A stretch of 64,000 nucleotides of DNA from Flavilitoribacter nigricans DSM 23189 = NBRC 102662 (GCF_002646595.1 NZ_PDUD01000004.1:1-64000), one strand, 5' to 3'. Positions 28,112 to 37,679 are shown, numbered from the stretch's first letter. The notes: a model not told the origin generated them from the letters alone. Numbers and translations: made by a program.

Positions 28112-29140
28112 ATGACCGACCATCCTATTCGCACTACCGTCATCGGCAGTTATCCTTTTCCCGGCTGGCTGGAATTCGCCGCCCGGCACCTGGACCAGTT
28201 TGGTGCCGCCGACGTGGAAGAAATGATCGATGATGCCGTCGTGGCGGCCGTTCACGATCAGGTGACCGCAGGACTGGATGTGATCACCGACGGTGAGCAG
28301 ACCCGCCTGGACTTTAATCTCTCCTTTTACGGATACATCGCCGGCATTGAGCGGGAAACGGTCTCTCCCCGCCTCTGGGGCCCACCGGCCCACGATCAGC
28401 GGGGGAAGCACCGGATCGTGGAAAGTCTGCGGGCCCCGAACGGACTGGGAGTTGTAGAAGAATACCGACGGCTCCAACGCCTGGCCCCGGACGGTCCGGT
28501 ACTGAAGGCCAGTGTCCCCGGTCCATTCACGCTGAGCGGTCGCCTGTTGCCTAATAAGGAGTACCCGGATCGATATGCTATTACCGAAGCGCTGCTCCCG
28601 ATAGTACGTAACGAGTTGAAAGCATTAATAGCGGTCGGTTGCCGGGAGATCACTGTGGATGAACCCTCCATGAGTTGTTATGCCTACAAAGAAGATACCC
28701 GTCGCTTTGTCGATATCTTTAACCGGACCATCGAGCCGGTGGTGGGGAAGTGCCGCCTGTCGACCCACCTTTGTTTCGGCAATTACAAAGGGCACGCGGT
28801 AGGCTACCGCCGGATAGCGCCTATGCTGCCGGATTTCCTCGACTTTAAAGTAGATGAAGTCCATTTGGAAATGGCCAACCGGGAATTTGCGGAGTTGGAA
28901 CTAATTGAAAAATTCGCCGAACGAATGGAGGTAGCCGTAGGTGTAATTGACGTAAAAAGCTACTACATCGAGACGCCGGAGGACGTAGCGGCGCGGATCC
29001 GTCAGTGTCTGCAGTATGTACCGGCAGATAAATTGTCGGTGGCTCCCGATTGCGGGCTGAGCCAGACGGCGCGCTGGGCGGCAAAGAAAAAACTGAACAG
29101 CATGGTGGCCGGGGCGGCGCTGGTAAGGGCGGAGCTGTGA
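28112..29140 (+). CDS. MetE C-terminal-like (UROD/MetE superfamily) zinc protein
   Basis: 342 residues, only the catalytic half of cobalamin-independent methionine synthase. The expected zinc ligands are visible: STHLCFGN (His and Cys), VHLEMAN (Glu) and VAPDCGLSQ (Cys). The start IRTTVIGSYPFPGW and VDEPSM are also typical. It lacks the N-terminal MetE domain that binds folate polyglutamate, so it may use another methyl donor or do another C-S or C-C chemistry. It closes the sugar operon, 53 bp after the SIS gene, an unexpected place for a methyl transfer enzyme. Confidence 0.88.
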   Translation: MTDHPIRTTVIGSYPFPGWLEFAARHLDQFGAADVEEMIDDAVVAAVHDQVTAGLDVITDGEQTRLDFNLSFYGYIAGIERETVSPRLWGPPAHDQRGKHRIVESLRAPNGLGVVEEYRRLQRLAPDGPVLKASVPGPFTLSGRLLPNKEYPDRYAITEALLPIVRNELKALIAVGCREITVDEPSMSCYAYKEDTRRFVDIFNRTIEPVVGKCRLSTHLCFGNYKGHAVGYRRIAPMLPDFLDFKVDEVHLEMANREFAELELIEKFAERMEVAVGVIDVKSYYIETPEDVAARIRQCLQYVPADKLSVAPDCGLSQTARWAAKKKLNSMVAGAALVRAEL

Positions 29141-29272
29141 ACCGCGTTTGCCGAATAAATTACCCCTGCAAAGTGAGGAGCAATCAGGCAGATAAATTTA
29201 CCCATTCGGACCAAAAATATTTAACTACCCAGCACGCAAAAAAGCAGTAAAATTGGGACATAATTTAAACAC

Positions 29273-30040
29273 ATGATCCCGACTTTTCTGCAACCCTTTG
29301 CCGCGGAACTAGCTAAGTACCGGAGAGAAAAAGTACAAATCACCGCTACTCCCCGAACGGAGCATCCGCTCAGTGATCCGCTGGACCTGAAAACCAGTAA
29401 ATTCCTCGGCCTTCCCTTTTTTCCGGAATCCGAAAAATACCCGCTCGACCGCGAGGGGCAACCCATGTTGCTGATGGCCCAGTTGAATTTTGCGGAAATC
29501 CCCCATCTGCCCGGCTTGCCGAAAGACGGCATCCTGCAGCTCTACTTTTCCGTGGAAGGCTGGTACGAGGAGGATGCGGCGGCCATTTACCACGATAAGC
29601 AGGCGCTGGAGAGCACACCGATGCGGGATTTTTCCTTCCTGAAGCCTTCGGATTACGAAGAAATGCCCATTTATAAATTGCATACGCTACAATTTGAACG
29701 AGCAATTGACCACGGTGGATCGGAGGATTGCCAGTTCGGTTTTCGGTTCGGAGATCTGGATTTCTGGGAATTTTCCGAGCAACTGACGGAAGAGCAGAAA
29801 CGGGAATTCCTGGCTTATTTTAATGCTGCCGGTCATAAGATCGGCGGGTATGCGGATTTTACCCAATCGGATCCACGGGATTACAATCGGGGTGAGCGGA
29901 ACGATTTTCATCTTTTACAGATCGATATGGACGAAGAGATCATGTTCGGAGACTCCGGATTGGCTCATCTCTTCATTGACCCGGAAAGCCTGCAGAATAA
30001 AGATTTTACCAAGGCTTACTTCTACTGGGACTGTTGCTGA
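29273..30040 (+). CDS. YwqG-family protein (DUF1963)
   Basis: 255 residues without a signal peptide. The pattern SKFLGLPFFPESEKYPLDREG, then LLMAQLNFAEIPHLPGLPKDGILQLYFS, and near the end FHLLQIDMDEEIMFGDSG is the signature order of DUF1963/YwqG proteins. Their biochemical function is not established. The gene stands alone between the sugar operon and the hybrid sensor gene. Confidence 0.87.
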   Translation: MIPTFLQPFAAELAKYRREKVQITATPRTEHPLSDPLDLKTSKFLGLPFFPESEKYPLDREGQPMLLMAQLNFAEIPHLPGLPKDGILQLYFSVEGWYEEDAAAIYHDKQALESTPMRDFSFLKPSDYEEMPIYKLHTLQFERAIDHGGSEDCQFGFRFGDLDFWEFSEQLTEEQKREFLAYFNAAGHKIGGYADFTQSDPRDYNRGERNDFHLLQIDMDEEIMFGDSGLAHLFIDPESLQNKDFTKAYFYWDCC

Positions 30041-30372
30041 TGCCAGTTGAGTCCGCCAACCTAACGGATGGGAAAAATCCGTCGGGTCCAAAGCGATAGA
30101 CGCGTCAGTATAAATTGAGGCTACACCGCTAATGGTCCCGCCCCTCCAGGATTTACTACCTTTGGGTATATTCTCCGGCAATCCCGGTATTTTCATCGCC
30201 CTTCGGCGGATACCTTTGGATTTCCGGATATTACCTCCGCGCCGGAAGTAACCTTTCCCGGCTTCATCCTATAAATAGATAGAACAACTTTCCCTAAAAA
30301 ACGCTCCTTCCGGTCGGAAGCCGGAGTGGAGCAACTCGTTCATCCATTCCCCTCTGTACCTAAGATATAGTG
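30041..30372. other. Intergenic stretch without a recognised gene
   Basis: About 330 bp between the YwqG-like gene and the hybrid sensor gene. A short cggat...atccg hairpin lies near 30064-30080, and a gccgg-rich stretch near 30308-30325. No coding frame, RNA or clear promoter was found. Confidence 0.5.
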
Positions 30373-33174
30373 ATGCTCAGGAATGTGATATTTTTAGTGC
30401 TGTTGCTTACGCTGGTATCCTGCGATGGACCGGATCAGTCGGCCGTCGCCTACCAGCCGGCCCAGGTGATGGTCAATGACCAGTTACTGACTTTTCAGGA
30501 TTCGGTGAATATTTTACCGTATGCGGCCCTACTGCCCCCGGATGGAAGTCCACTGAATTACGAAAGAGTAGTAGCCCGCCGGCGCGCGGGCGCTTTTGAG
30601 GCCCCGGGGTCCTATCCGACCCTGATCCGGAGCAAGCAGGAATACTGGCTGACGTTCACCCTGGCCAATCCCAGAGAAACTACTACCGAATTTATCCTGT
30701 ATTTCGGGCCGGAGCAATACCTGGAACTCTATGGTCTGGAGGAAGTGGCCCGAATGGGCAATATGGTCCCCGCCCGCGAAAGGACCGGTGCGTTCTTACC
30801 GGGCTTTTTTATTCGGGATGACGGTCATAGCGCGCAGGCAAAAATTCAACTGGCCGCCGGAGAAAGCCGGGAACTGTTCGTGAAGATCCGACGGGTGATC
30901 AACAAACCCATGGCGCTGAGACTGAAGGTGTTTCAGCCGGAATTCTGGTCCCGGCGGATCGATCCGGGCCGCCGCCATCTCGGGCAGGCCTTTTTTCAGG
31001 GCATCATCTGGGCGCTGCTGCTCTACCACCTGTTGTTGTTCCTCATGATCCGGGACCTCACCTATCTCTATTACTGCCTGTATATCCTGATGATCTCTTT
31101 GCTTACGCTGGGCGATTTTGGTTACCTTCAATCCGTACTGTTGAAGGAGCAGCCCTATTTCGCCTGGGGGCTCTTCCTGCTGATGCAATACGCCACGGGG
31201 ATCATGACTTTCAAATTCATGCAAAGTTTTGTGCAGCTCCGGCAGTTGTTGCCGGTCTGGAACCGGCGGGTCAACCTTTTTATCCGGATCAACTTGGTCA
31301 TTCTGGCCACGGTGAGCGTCCTTTATCTGCTGACCCGGGATTACCTCGTGGTGCAGCTCACGCAACCGTTGCTGGTCCCCTTTGCGCTGGCCGGTCTGCT
31401 GATCTGCTATCTGCTCATTCGGACCAGGGACCAGGTCGCACTGTATTTTGCGATCGCCGGTGTCATTTTTACGACCGCAATTATCATTAACGGATTACTG
31501 GAGCTTTTGAGCAATAAAGACCTGATCCTGGAATCCTCCTATTCCCGCTATTACATACTGGAAATCACGGCGATCATCCATCTGTTTACTTTCTCTATTG
31601 GCCTGGGTTACCGTCGCCGGATGAAAGATCTGGAATCCCAGCGTAGCCTGGAAATCGGGCGCATAAAAAATCGCTTCTACGCCAATATTACCCACGAATT
31701 TCGTACGCCGCTCACGGTGATCATGGGCCTCAGTGAACAAATCAACGGGTATCCGCGGGAGCAAAAGCTCATTCGCCGGAATGGAAAACATTTACTGCGA
31801 CTGATCAACCAGTTGCTGGATCTGTCAAAACTGGAATCCGGAAAACTGGAAGTACACCCCGTGTGCGGCGATATCGTTGCTTATCTGCGCTACCTGACGG
31901 AATCCTTTGATTCCATGGCCATGGATAAGGGCATCAAACTGACCTTTTATTCGGAAGAAGATGCGTTCCTGATGGATTACGACGATACGCAGATCCAGCA
32001 CATCGTTTATAATCTTTTATCCAACGCCATTAAATTTACGCCGGATAACGGGAAAGTGATCCTGCACGTGGTGAGTACAGAACGGGACGGACGACCCTAT
32101 TTACAGATCAAGGTAAAGGATACGGGCATCGGTATTGCCGAGCAGCAGTTTTCCCACATCTTTGACCGCTTTTACCAGGTGGACAGTTCCTCTACCCGCC
32201 GGGGCGAAGGAACGGGCATTGGGCTGTCGCTCACCTCGGAACTGGTTCACCTGCTTGGCGGAGAGATCGACGTGGCGAGTAAAGAAGGGCAGGGCAGCAC
32301 TTTTAAGGTTTTTATACCGATCACCAAAACGGCACCCAGGGCCTCCCAGTCAACTGCTCCTATCGCTCCCAGTGAGGAAATGGACCGACCGGAACTAAAG
32401 GGGACGGCCGCGAGACCCGACTCCGCAGACTTGCCTCAATTATTGCTTATCGAAGATAATCCTGATCTGCAGGAATACATTCAAAATCTGCTCCGGGAGA
32501 CCTATATGGTCCATACGGCCGGAGACGGCCAACGAGGGATCGAACTCGCCATCGAACTCATACCCGATGTGATCATCAGCGATGTGATGATGCCGGAAAA
32601 GAATGGCTACGAAGTCTGCGAAGTTCTGAAACAGGATGAACGGACCAGCCATATCCCGATCATTCTCCTGACGGCCAAAGCCGCGCAGCGGGACAAAATA
32701 AAAGGCCTGCAATACGGCGCCGATGCTTATCTGACGAAGCCTTTTGATTCGGAGGAATTGTTTGTCCGCCTGGAAAAACTGATCCAGCTCCGGAGAGAAC
32801 TACAGGCGCACTTCGCTCCGGACCGGGAACTGGTAAATACCAATGGCCGCCATCCGCAGGAAGAAGCCTTCTTGCAAAAACTGCGAAGTGAACTGGACGA
32901 AAGGATAAGCGATCCGGATTTCGGGGTTCGTGATCTGGCCCAATCGGTGGGAATGAGCCACACCCAGATGTATCGCAAGATCAAAGCCCTGACCGGGAAA
33001 ACGCCTTCCTCGTTTATCCGCTCCGCCCGCCTGCAACGGGGACGGGAGTTCCTGCAGTCTACCGATCTGAACGTCTCGGAAATTGCCTATGAGGTAGGAT
33101 TTGCCGATCCCAACTATTTTTCCCGGACTTTCTTACAGGAATTCCACACTTCTCCGTCGGACTTTCGGAAGTAG
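30373..33174 (+). CDS. Hybrid sensor: 7TMR-DISM, histidine kinase, receiver and AraC output
   Basis: 933 residues from ATG 30373 (a GTG lies one codon upstream). MLRNVIFLVLLLTLVSC is a lipoprotein-type signal. Residues about 45-185 form an extracellular beta domain (7TMR-DISMED2-like), then seven hydrophobic helices (about 200-405), a HisKA domain with the His in NITHEFRTPLT near 440, an HATPase (NLLSNAIKF, DTGIGI, GTGIGLSL), a receiver with Asp in VIISDVMMPEKNG near 735 and KPF, and an AraC-type HTH (about 845-933). All phosphotransfer residues are kept, so one protein can sense and regulate transcription. The receiver is fused, so membrane-bound DNA contact is implied. Target genes are unknown. 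Confidence 0.93.
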   Translation: MLRNVIFLVLLLTLVSCDGPDQSAVAYQPAQVMVNDQLLTFQDSVNILPYAALLPPDGSPLNYERVVARRRAGAFEAPGSYPTLIRSKQEYWLTFTLANPRETTTEFILYFGPEQYLELYGLEEVARMGNMVPARERTGAFLPGFFIRDDGHSAQAKIQLAAGESRELFVKIRRVINKPMALRLKVFQPEFWSRRIDPGRRHLGQAFFQGIIWALLLYHLLLFLMIRDLTYLYYCLYILMISLLTLGDFGYLQSVLLKEQPYFAWGLFLLMQYATGIMTFKFMQSFVQLRQLLPVWNRRVNLFIRINLVILATVSVLYLLTRDYLVVQLTQPLLVPFALAGLLICYLLIRTRDQVALYFAIAGVIFTTAIIINGLLELLSNKDLILESSYSRYYILEITAIIHLFTFSIGLGYRRRMKDLESQRSLEIGRIKNRFYANITHEFRTPLTVIMGLSEQINGYPREQKLIRRNGKHLLRLINQLLDLSKLESGKLEVHPVCGDIVAYLRYLTESFDSMAMDKGIKLTFYSEEDAFLMDYDDTQIQHIVYNLLSNAIKFTPDNGKVILHVVSTERDGRPYLQIKVKDTGIGIAEQQFSHIFDRFYQVDSSSTRRGEGTGIGLSLTSELVHLLGGEIDVASKEGQGSTFKVFIPITKTAPRASQSTAPIAPSEEMDRPELKGTAARPDSADLPQLLLIEDNPDLQEYIQNLLRETYMVHTAGDGQRGIELAIELIPDVIISDVMMPEKNGYEVCEVLKQDERTSHIPIILLTAKAAQRDKIKGLQYGADAYLTKPFDSEELFVRLEKLIQLRRELQAHFAPDRELVNTNGRHPQEEAFLQKLRSELDERISDPDFGVRDLAQSVGMSHTQMYRKIKALTGKTPSSFIRSARLQRGREFLQSTDLNVSEIAYEVGFADPNYFSRTFLQEFHTSPSDFRK

Positions 33175-33251
33175 ATGATCGTGTGGGGTTTTCTGCTGCT
33201 TTTGTTGGGTGGGGGGCGTAAAGCTCGGTTGTTTGGGTTATCTTTAGGTAT

Positions 33252-33307
33252 GGTTGAGGGTTGATGGTGGACGGTCGACGGTCGACGGTCGATGGTTGAC
33301 GGTGGAG
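33252..33307. repeat. 7-bp tandem array (GGTNGAY units)
   Basis: Eight contiguous heptamers: GGTTGAG, GGTTGAT, GGTGGAC, GGTCGAC, GGTCGAC, GGTCGAT, GGTTGAC, GGTGGAG. It ends 22 bp before the methyltransferase start. Confidence 0.93.
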
Positions 33308-33329
33308 GGGACCGCTAAAAATAATCGGG

Positions 33330-34049
33330 GTGGAGAAACCGAATGACATATTTGGCCAGGCGCTGTACAGTTACTGGATTGGGGACCGCGATATACATCA
33401 TATCCTGCGGCGGGATGACGGCTATGGGGGTAAGACGGATATCGGTAGTTATTTTGATCCGGAGTATTTCCCGGACGAGGACCCGGTGCTGTCCGCTGCG
33501 CGGGGGAAGATCCTGGATGTTGGCTGCGGGGCGGGTAGGTTTCTGCTGTATTTCCAAAAGCTGGGTTTTGATATAACGGGCATCGACATTTCGCCCGGTG
33601 CAATTGCGGTGTGCCGGGAACGGGGTTGCCGGGAGGTGCGCTTGATGGATATTTTCCAGCCGGAATTTGCACCCGCCAGTTTTGATACGATATTGCTGTT
33701 CGGCCATAATATTGGGATTGGAGGGACGCTTACCGGAGCCGAAAAACTCCTGCAGATCCTGCGGCTATTGATCCGGCCGGGGGGAGCATTGCTGTTGAAT
33801 TCCCTGGATCCGACCGCCATGGAAGAGCGATACCATCAGGCGGATCACCTGGTGTACAAAGCGGAGGATGGTTACCTGGGGAGTATTAAGTTCCGGGTAG
33901 AATATAAAGATCGGATCGGGGACTGGTTCAACTGGGTCCATCTGGATTCCGGAGTATTGCGGCAACTGGCGGAAAAAACCAACTGGCAGGTAGAACGGCT
34001 GTGTGAAAGCAGACAGGGCGATTACTCTGCGGTACTCCGCGCCCGCTGA
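33330..34049 (+). CDS. Class I SAM-dependent methyltransferase
   Basis: 239 residues from a GTG start at 33330; no ATG gives a complete N-terminus. SAM-binding motif I is KILDVGCGAGRFLLYF, followed by FDITGIDISPGAIAVCRERG (acidic residue at the end of beta-2) and DTILLFGHNIGIGGT. The fold is of the Methyltransf_25/11 type. The substrate is not evident. The N-terminal YSYWIGDRDIHHILRRDDGYGG is conserved-looking and may bind substrate. Confidence 0.85.
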   Translation: MEKPNDIFGQALYSYWIGDRDIHHILRRDDGYGGKTDIGSYFDPEYFPDEDPVLSAARGKILDVGCGAGRFLLYFQKLGFDITGIDISPGAIAVCRERGCREVRLMDIFQPEFAPASFDTILLFGHNIGIGGTLTGAEKLLQILRLLIRPGGALLLNSLDPTAMEERYHQADHLVYKAEDGYLGSIKFRVEYKDRIGDWFNWVHLDSGVLRQLAEKTNWQVERLCESRQGDYSAVLRAR

Positions 34050-34077
34050 GCTTGTTTTTATTAAAACTGGCATACCA

Positions 34078-35292
34078 ATGAACATCCATACCCGTTTAAT
34101 CTTAATCCTGAGCCTGATGAGCCTATTGAGTTTATTTTCATTTTGCCGGGGTAAAAACCGGGCGAACGACAGCCGGGTAACGGTTCAGAACGGGCCGCTT
34201 ACCATTCAGAAAGATCGCGTAACGGAAAGAAGGTTCGATATGAACCGCGGAGGAATGGTGAAATCAGCCTACTCTAAATACCGGGTGTTTTACCGGGACC
34301 AGCCGATTAAATTTCCCGATGCCCTCCAGTCCAATACCGGTTATGCCAGCGTCTGGAAGGCTTTTGTATTGGAGGATGCACCCCGCCCCGCCGTCATTGC
34401 CGGGAGCCAGAGTATGTATCTGATCACCGAGGCCGGCGATAGTGCGGCCATTACACCGCTGAGTGAGCAGCATTCCAACTTCGCCAGTGTCCAGTGGCTG
34501 GATAGTGAGAACGGGCAGCCCGGGCCGAAACGGGAGATCTATATTTCCGAAGATACGAGCGCTAATCTGTCGCTGCGGGGCGGTGAGTACCTGCTGGTGA
34601 ATGAACTGACGGTGCTGCGGGTTTCCGATCTGTCGCTCTATCCGTTCCGGAAGAGTATCGATTTTACCATGGGCTATTATGCCGGCCGGGCCAGAGGATT
34701 TTCTCCGGATAGAAATTGGGTCGTATTCGATGGCAGCAAGGATTCGGAAGAGCGTTATGATAAGTTCATCTACGCCTTACTGGCTTACAATTACCGGACC
34801 AATGCGGCCTATGCGGTACCTTTCGATCAAACGGAAACCCGCCTGTACAATACAGATCATATAACCACCGAGTGGATAAACACTTATTTTGAGTGGGATA
34901 AAAAGACAAATGGCGACGAAGTACTGCAATTGCGCAAACTGGACCAGCTGCCCAACTGGCAGGGCATTTTCACGCAAAGCCATTCCTACGAGCTGACCCC
35001 GGTGAAGGAGGATATATTGCCCTATTTTCTGGATTTCGTTAAGAAAGAACTCGAGTTGTCCGACGAAGCGGTAGCGTTGGATGCCTACGGTGATTATAAA
35101 CCGTACCGGATCACCAAAGATTCCTATGTCTTTTCCGTGGGCTATATGGAAAAGCTGAATATGGTCAGTTTTTCGAAGTCTTTTCTGGGGGCGGATGACG
35201 ATGGTTTTAAGGCTATTGTTGAAAGGGTAGGGAAGGGATTTGATGCTGAACTCGACCAGGGAAAATATCAGGATCTGTTCCTGAGTTATTAA
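34078..35292 (+). CDS. Putative lipoprotein of unknown function
   Basis: 404 residues from ATG 34078, chosen because it opens a lipoprotein signal (MNIHTRLILILSLMSLLSLFSFC, lipobox Cys at 23); an upstream in-frame Met would overlap the methyltransferase. The mature part has beta-rich segments with SPDRNWVVFDGSKDSEERYDKF near 225, which resembles one propeller blade, but no full repeat pattern. The C-terminus (LDQGKYQDLFLSY) is helical. I do not recognise a family. The gene follows the methyltransferase by 28 bp and may be co-transcribed. Confidence 0.78.
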   Translation: MNIHTRLILILSLMSLLSLFSFCRGKNRANDSRVTVQNGPLTIQKDRVTERRFDMNRGGMVKSAYSKYRVFYRDQPIKFPDALQSNTGYASVWKAFVLEDAPRPAVIAGSQSMYLITEAGDSAAITPLSEQHSNFASVQWLDSENGQPGPKREIYISEDTSANLSLRGGEYLLVNELTVLRVSDLSLYPFRKSIDFTMGYYAGRARGFSPDRNWVVFDGSKDSEERYDKFIYALLAYNYRTNAAYAVPFDQTETRLYNTDHITTEWINTYFEWDKKTNGDEVLQLRKLDQLPNWQGIFTQSHSYELTPVKEDILPYFLDFVKKELELSDEAVALDAYGDYKPYRITKDSYVFSVGYMEKLNMVSFSKSFLGADDDGFKAIVERVGKGFDAELDQGKYQDLFLSY

Positions 35293-35397
35293 CAGGTTTT
35301 GCCACACTTCTGTATTGTAGGGATCTATGCAAAGGGAAGGGATCTGAATGATTTATCGCTTCACCGGTTCCAACCTGTAAATTCATTTTGCTGTTGT

Positions 35398-36330
35398 ATG
35401 AAAAAGATCGGCCCCGGCCCCTACGATCAATTGTTAAATCACTTCAAAAACACTTCCATACCCGTGATCACTCCTTACCAAAAAGATGATGAGCTGCTGG
35501 CCGATATCCGATCCGCCGATCCTGCGGAAGACCGTTTCCGGCTGTGGTGGCTGGGGCAGAGTGGATTCTTGTTGCACTGGCGGGGTCAGTTCCTGTTGTT
35601 CGATCCCTACCTGTCGGATTCCCTTACGGAAAAATACGCCGATACGGATAAGCCGCACGTTCGGATGACGGAACGGGTGATTGACCCGGCCCGGCTGGAT
35701 TTTATCGATGTGGCCACTTCTACCCATAATCATACGGATCATCTGGATGCCTTTACCCTGTGGCCGCTGCTGCGGGGCAATCCCGATCTGCAACTGGTCA
35801 TCCCGGAGGCCAACCGGGATTTTGTCGCCCGTCGGCTCCAGTGTCCGCTGGACTATCCGATCGGACTGAATGACGGCACCTCCGTCAGCGTGGGGCATTT
35901 CACTTTTCACGGGATCGCGGCGGCCCACAATGCCGTAGAACGGGATGATCAGGGCCGCTGCCATTATATGGGCTACGTGGTGACCTTCGGCCCCTGGACG
36001 GTTTATCACAGCGGAGATACGCTCTGGTACCACGAACTGACGGAGCAGCTCCAACCATTTGCGATCGACTTGGCCCTTCTACCCATAAACGGTAACAAAC
36101 CGGAGCGACGGGTAGCGGGCAATCTGGATACCGAAGAGGCCGCCCGGCTCGGTAAGGAGATCGGGGCCGGCATGGTTATTCCCTGCCACTACGATATGTT
36201 TACCTTCAATACCGCCAATCCGGCGGATTTTGTACGAGCCGCCCAGCAGCTCGGGCAAACCTTTCAGGTATTGCAGTGCGGAGAACCCTGGAACAGTGAT
36301 CAACTCGCCCGGCAGGATCTGGTATTGTAA
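35398..36330 (+). CDS. MBL-fold metal-dependent hydrolase, UlaG-like
   Basis: 310 residues from ATG 35398; an upstream in-frame Met at 35299 yields an unlikely Cys-rich leader. Metal ligands of the metallo-beta-lactamase fold are visible: STHNHTDHLDAF (HxHxDH), HNAVERDDQGRCHYMGY, HSGDTLWY and IPCHYDMF. The WWLGQSGFLLHWRGQFLLFDPYL start is typical of the UlaG (L-ascorbate-6-phosphate lactonase) group. No signal peptide, so cytoplasmic. Specificity is uncertain; homologues include lactonases and phosphodiesterases. Confidence 0.88.
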   Translation: MKKIGPGPYDQLLNHFKNTSIPVITPYQKDDELLADIRSADPAEDRFRLWWLGQSGFLLHWRGQFLLFDPYLSDSLTEKYADTDKPHVRMTERVIDPARLDFIDVATSTHNHTDHLDAFTLWPLLRGNPDLQLVIPEANRDFVARRLQCPLDYPIGLNDGTSVSVGHFTFHGIAAAHNAVERDDQGRCHYMGYVVTFGPWTVYHSGDTLWYHELTEQLQPFAIDLALLPINGNKPERRVAGNLDTEEAARLGKEIGAGMVIPCHYDMFTFNTANPADFVRAAQQLGQTFQVLQCGEPWNSDQLARQDLVL

Positions 36331-36355
36331 TCAGCCCGCAGGCATTAGTGAAAAA

Positions 36356-36394
36356 TACAAGGGCACGCTCCGGTCAGAGGAGCGTGCCCTTGTA
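36356..36394. terminator. Bidirectional intrinsic terminator
   Basis: A perfect 16-bp stem (36356-36371 with 36379-36394) and a 7-nt loop lie between convergent genes. On the minus strand the stem is followed by TTTTT (36355-36351), so it best serves the ThuA-like gene, but its position fits both. Confidence 0.88.
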
Positions 36395-36419
36395 GTATAG
36401 CAAAGTGTTTAGCTTTGGA

Positions 36420-37427
36420 TCACTGCATGGAGAAAGTCCGGGCACTGGAGGCCTCGGCCGTCGGGAAATCATCCGGTATTGGTTGGCTGACGCTGCCCGT
36501 AGCGGCCCATTCCACGCCCCGATTAAAGGTGGTAATGAATCCCACGCCGGAAACGGAAACATCGTCGTGCCCCATCGGCGTATGGAATACCCGTCCGTCT
36601 CCGTAACTGATGGTGATGATCATCGGCTCGTGGCGGCCGGTTCCCTTTTTCTCCTCCGCATCGGAATAAGCGGTAGCCAGAATCTCCATATTTTCGGCGG
36701 GGCCGCGTAGCCGGTCGTACAACTCATCCTTGGTATGCAACCATTTGGCCGGCATACCTTTGGTGATCGGGTGATCGCTATTGCGAATGGTGATCTCAAA
36801 TTCGTGCTGGGGACCGTGTGAGCCGCCCCTTCCGGCGGTGGTATCGCGTACCAGTTCACCGGCATCGTTGTAGTAGACGTAAGGGCCGTCCTTTTCGGTA
36901 CGATCTCCCCAGCCACCCAGGCCGATCATCTTATTGAACGCTACCCAGTCCGGGAAGGAATTGTCGGCAGCGTGTACCACCACAAAGCCACCGCCCTGGC
37001 TCACGTACTGTTCCAGTGCAGTTTTGGTGGATTCGGGCCAGGGGGCCGCGTTCCAGCCGAAGTTGGAAATTACGACATCATAGGCGGAGAAATCGGGCGC
37101 AAAATTCGGATCGGCCTTAGGCTCTTCCATCGCCGTCGTGGTCGTCTCGGCCGCGATCGGGAACTCACCGATCAGATCATCCCCTTTCCAGGTGTAGGCC
37201 GTCCGTTGGATATCTACGGAAAACAGTCCGGTCTCTTCCAGGTACTGCTTCATCATAACCGATATCTTCGGCCACATGACGTGGTTGTTCTGGCCGTCAA
37301 CGATGAGTGCTTTCATCGTGGTGGTTGCTTCCGGTTGTTCCGATTCGGAGGTTCCTTTTTCGGTGCCGCAGGCGAATAGAGCCAGACAAAATAACAGACC
37401 GAAAACAGGTGCAAGGTGTTGTCTCAT
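36420..37427 (-). CDS. ThuA-domain lipoprotein
   Basis: 335 residues. MRQHLAPVFGLLFCLALFAC is a lipoprotein signal with Cys at 20, followed by a low-complexity Glu/Thr spacer. The ThuA (trehalose utilisation, glutamine-amidotransferase-like) domain follows: KALIVDGQNNHVMWPKIS, YDVVISNFGWNAAPWPEST, GGGFVVVHAADNSFPDW, NSDHPITKGMPAKWLHTKDELYDRL and GRVFHTPMGHDD. ThuA-like proteins are common in secreted carbohydrate loci of Bacteroidota; their chemistry is not settled. The gene follows a long heptad array upstream. Confidence 0.9.
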   Translation of the reverse strand: MRQHLAPVFGLLFCLALFACGTEKGTSESEQPEATTTMKALIVDGQNNHVMWPKISVMMKQYLEETGLFSVDIQRTAYTWKGDDLIGEFPIAAETTTTAMEEPKADPNFAPDFSAYDVVISNFGWNAAPWPESTKTALEQYVSQGGGFVVVHAADNSFPDWVAFNKMIGLGGWGDRTEKDGPYVYYNDAGELVRDTTAGRGGSHGPQHEFEITIRNSDHPITKGMPAKWLHTKDELYDRLRGPAENMEILATAYSDAEEKKGTGRHEPMIITISYGDGRVFHTPMGHDDVSVSGVGFITTFNRGVEWAATGSVSQPIPDDFPTAEASSARTFSMQ

Positions 37428-37498
37428 TTCTTTTTTGGATTAAAATCGGAAATTATTGGCAGAGGTCACCCGAACTGTGGGAATTAATTTTTTTTGGG

Positions 37499-37678
37499 GA
37501 GGTGTCAGGGGCCAGGGGCGAGGTGTCAGGCGCGAGGTGTCAGGAGCGAGGGGTTTTAGTTCCTTATCCCTGAAACCTCGCACCTACCGCCTGACACCTG
37601 ACTCCTCGCTCCTCTCTCCTGACCTGACCCCTCGCCCCTCTCTCCTGACACCTCTCGCCTCACCCCTCGCCCCTGACA
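37499..37678. repeat. Inverted pair of 7-bp tandem arrays
   Basis: The left arm has eight heptamers at 37499-37554 (GAGGTGT, CAGGNGC and GAGGGGT types). After a 21-bp centre the right arm has about 14 heptamers at 37576-37678 (CCTGACA, CCTCGCC, CCTCTCT and similar), with one 5-bp unit at 37618-37622. The arms are largely complementary and could form a long hairpin. The right arm ends 1 bp before the stop codon of the helicase gene. It fills the 252-bp gap. Confidence 0.88.
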
Positions 37679-37679
37679 A

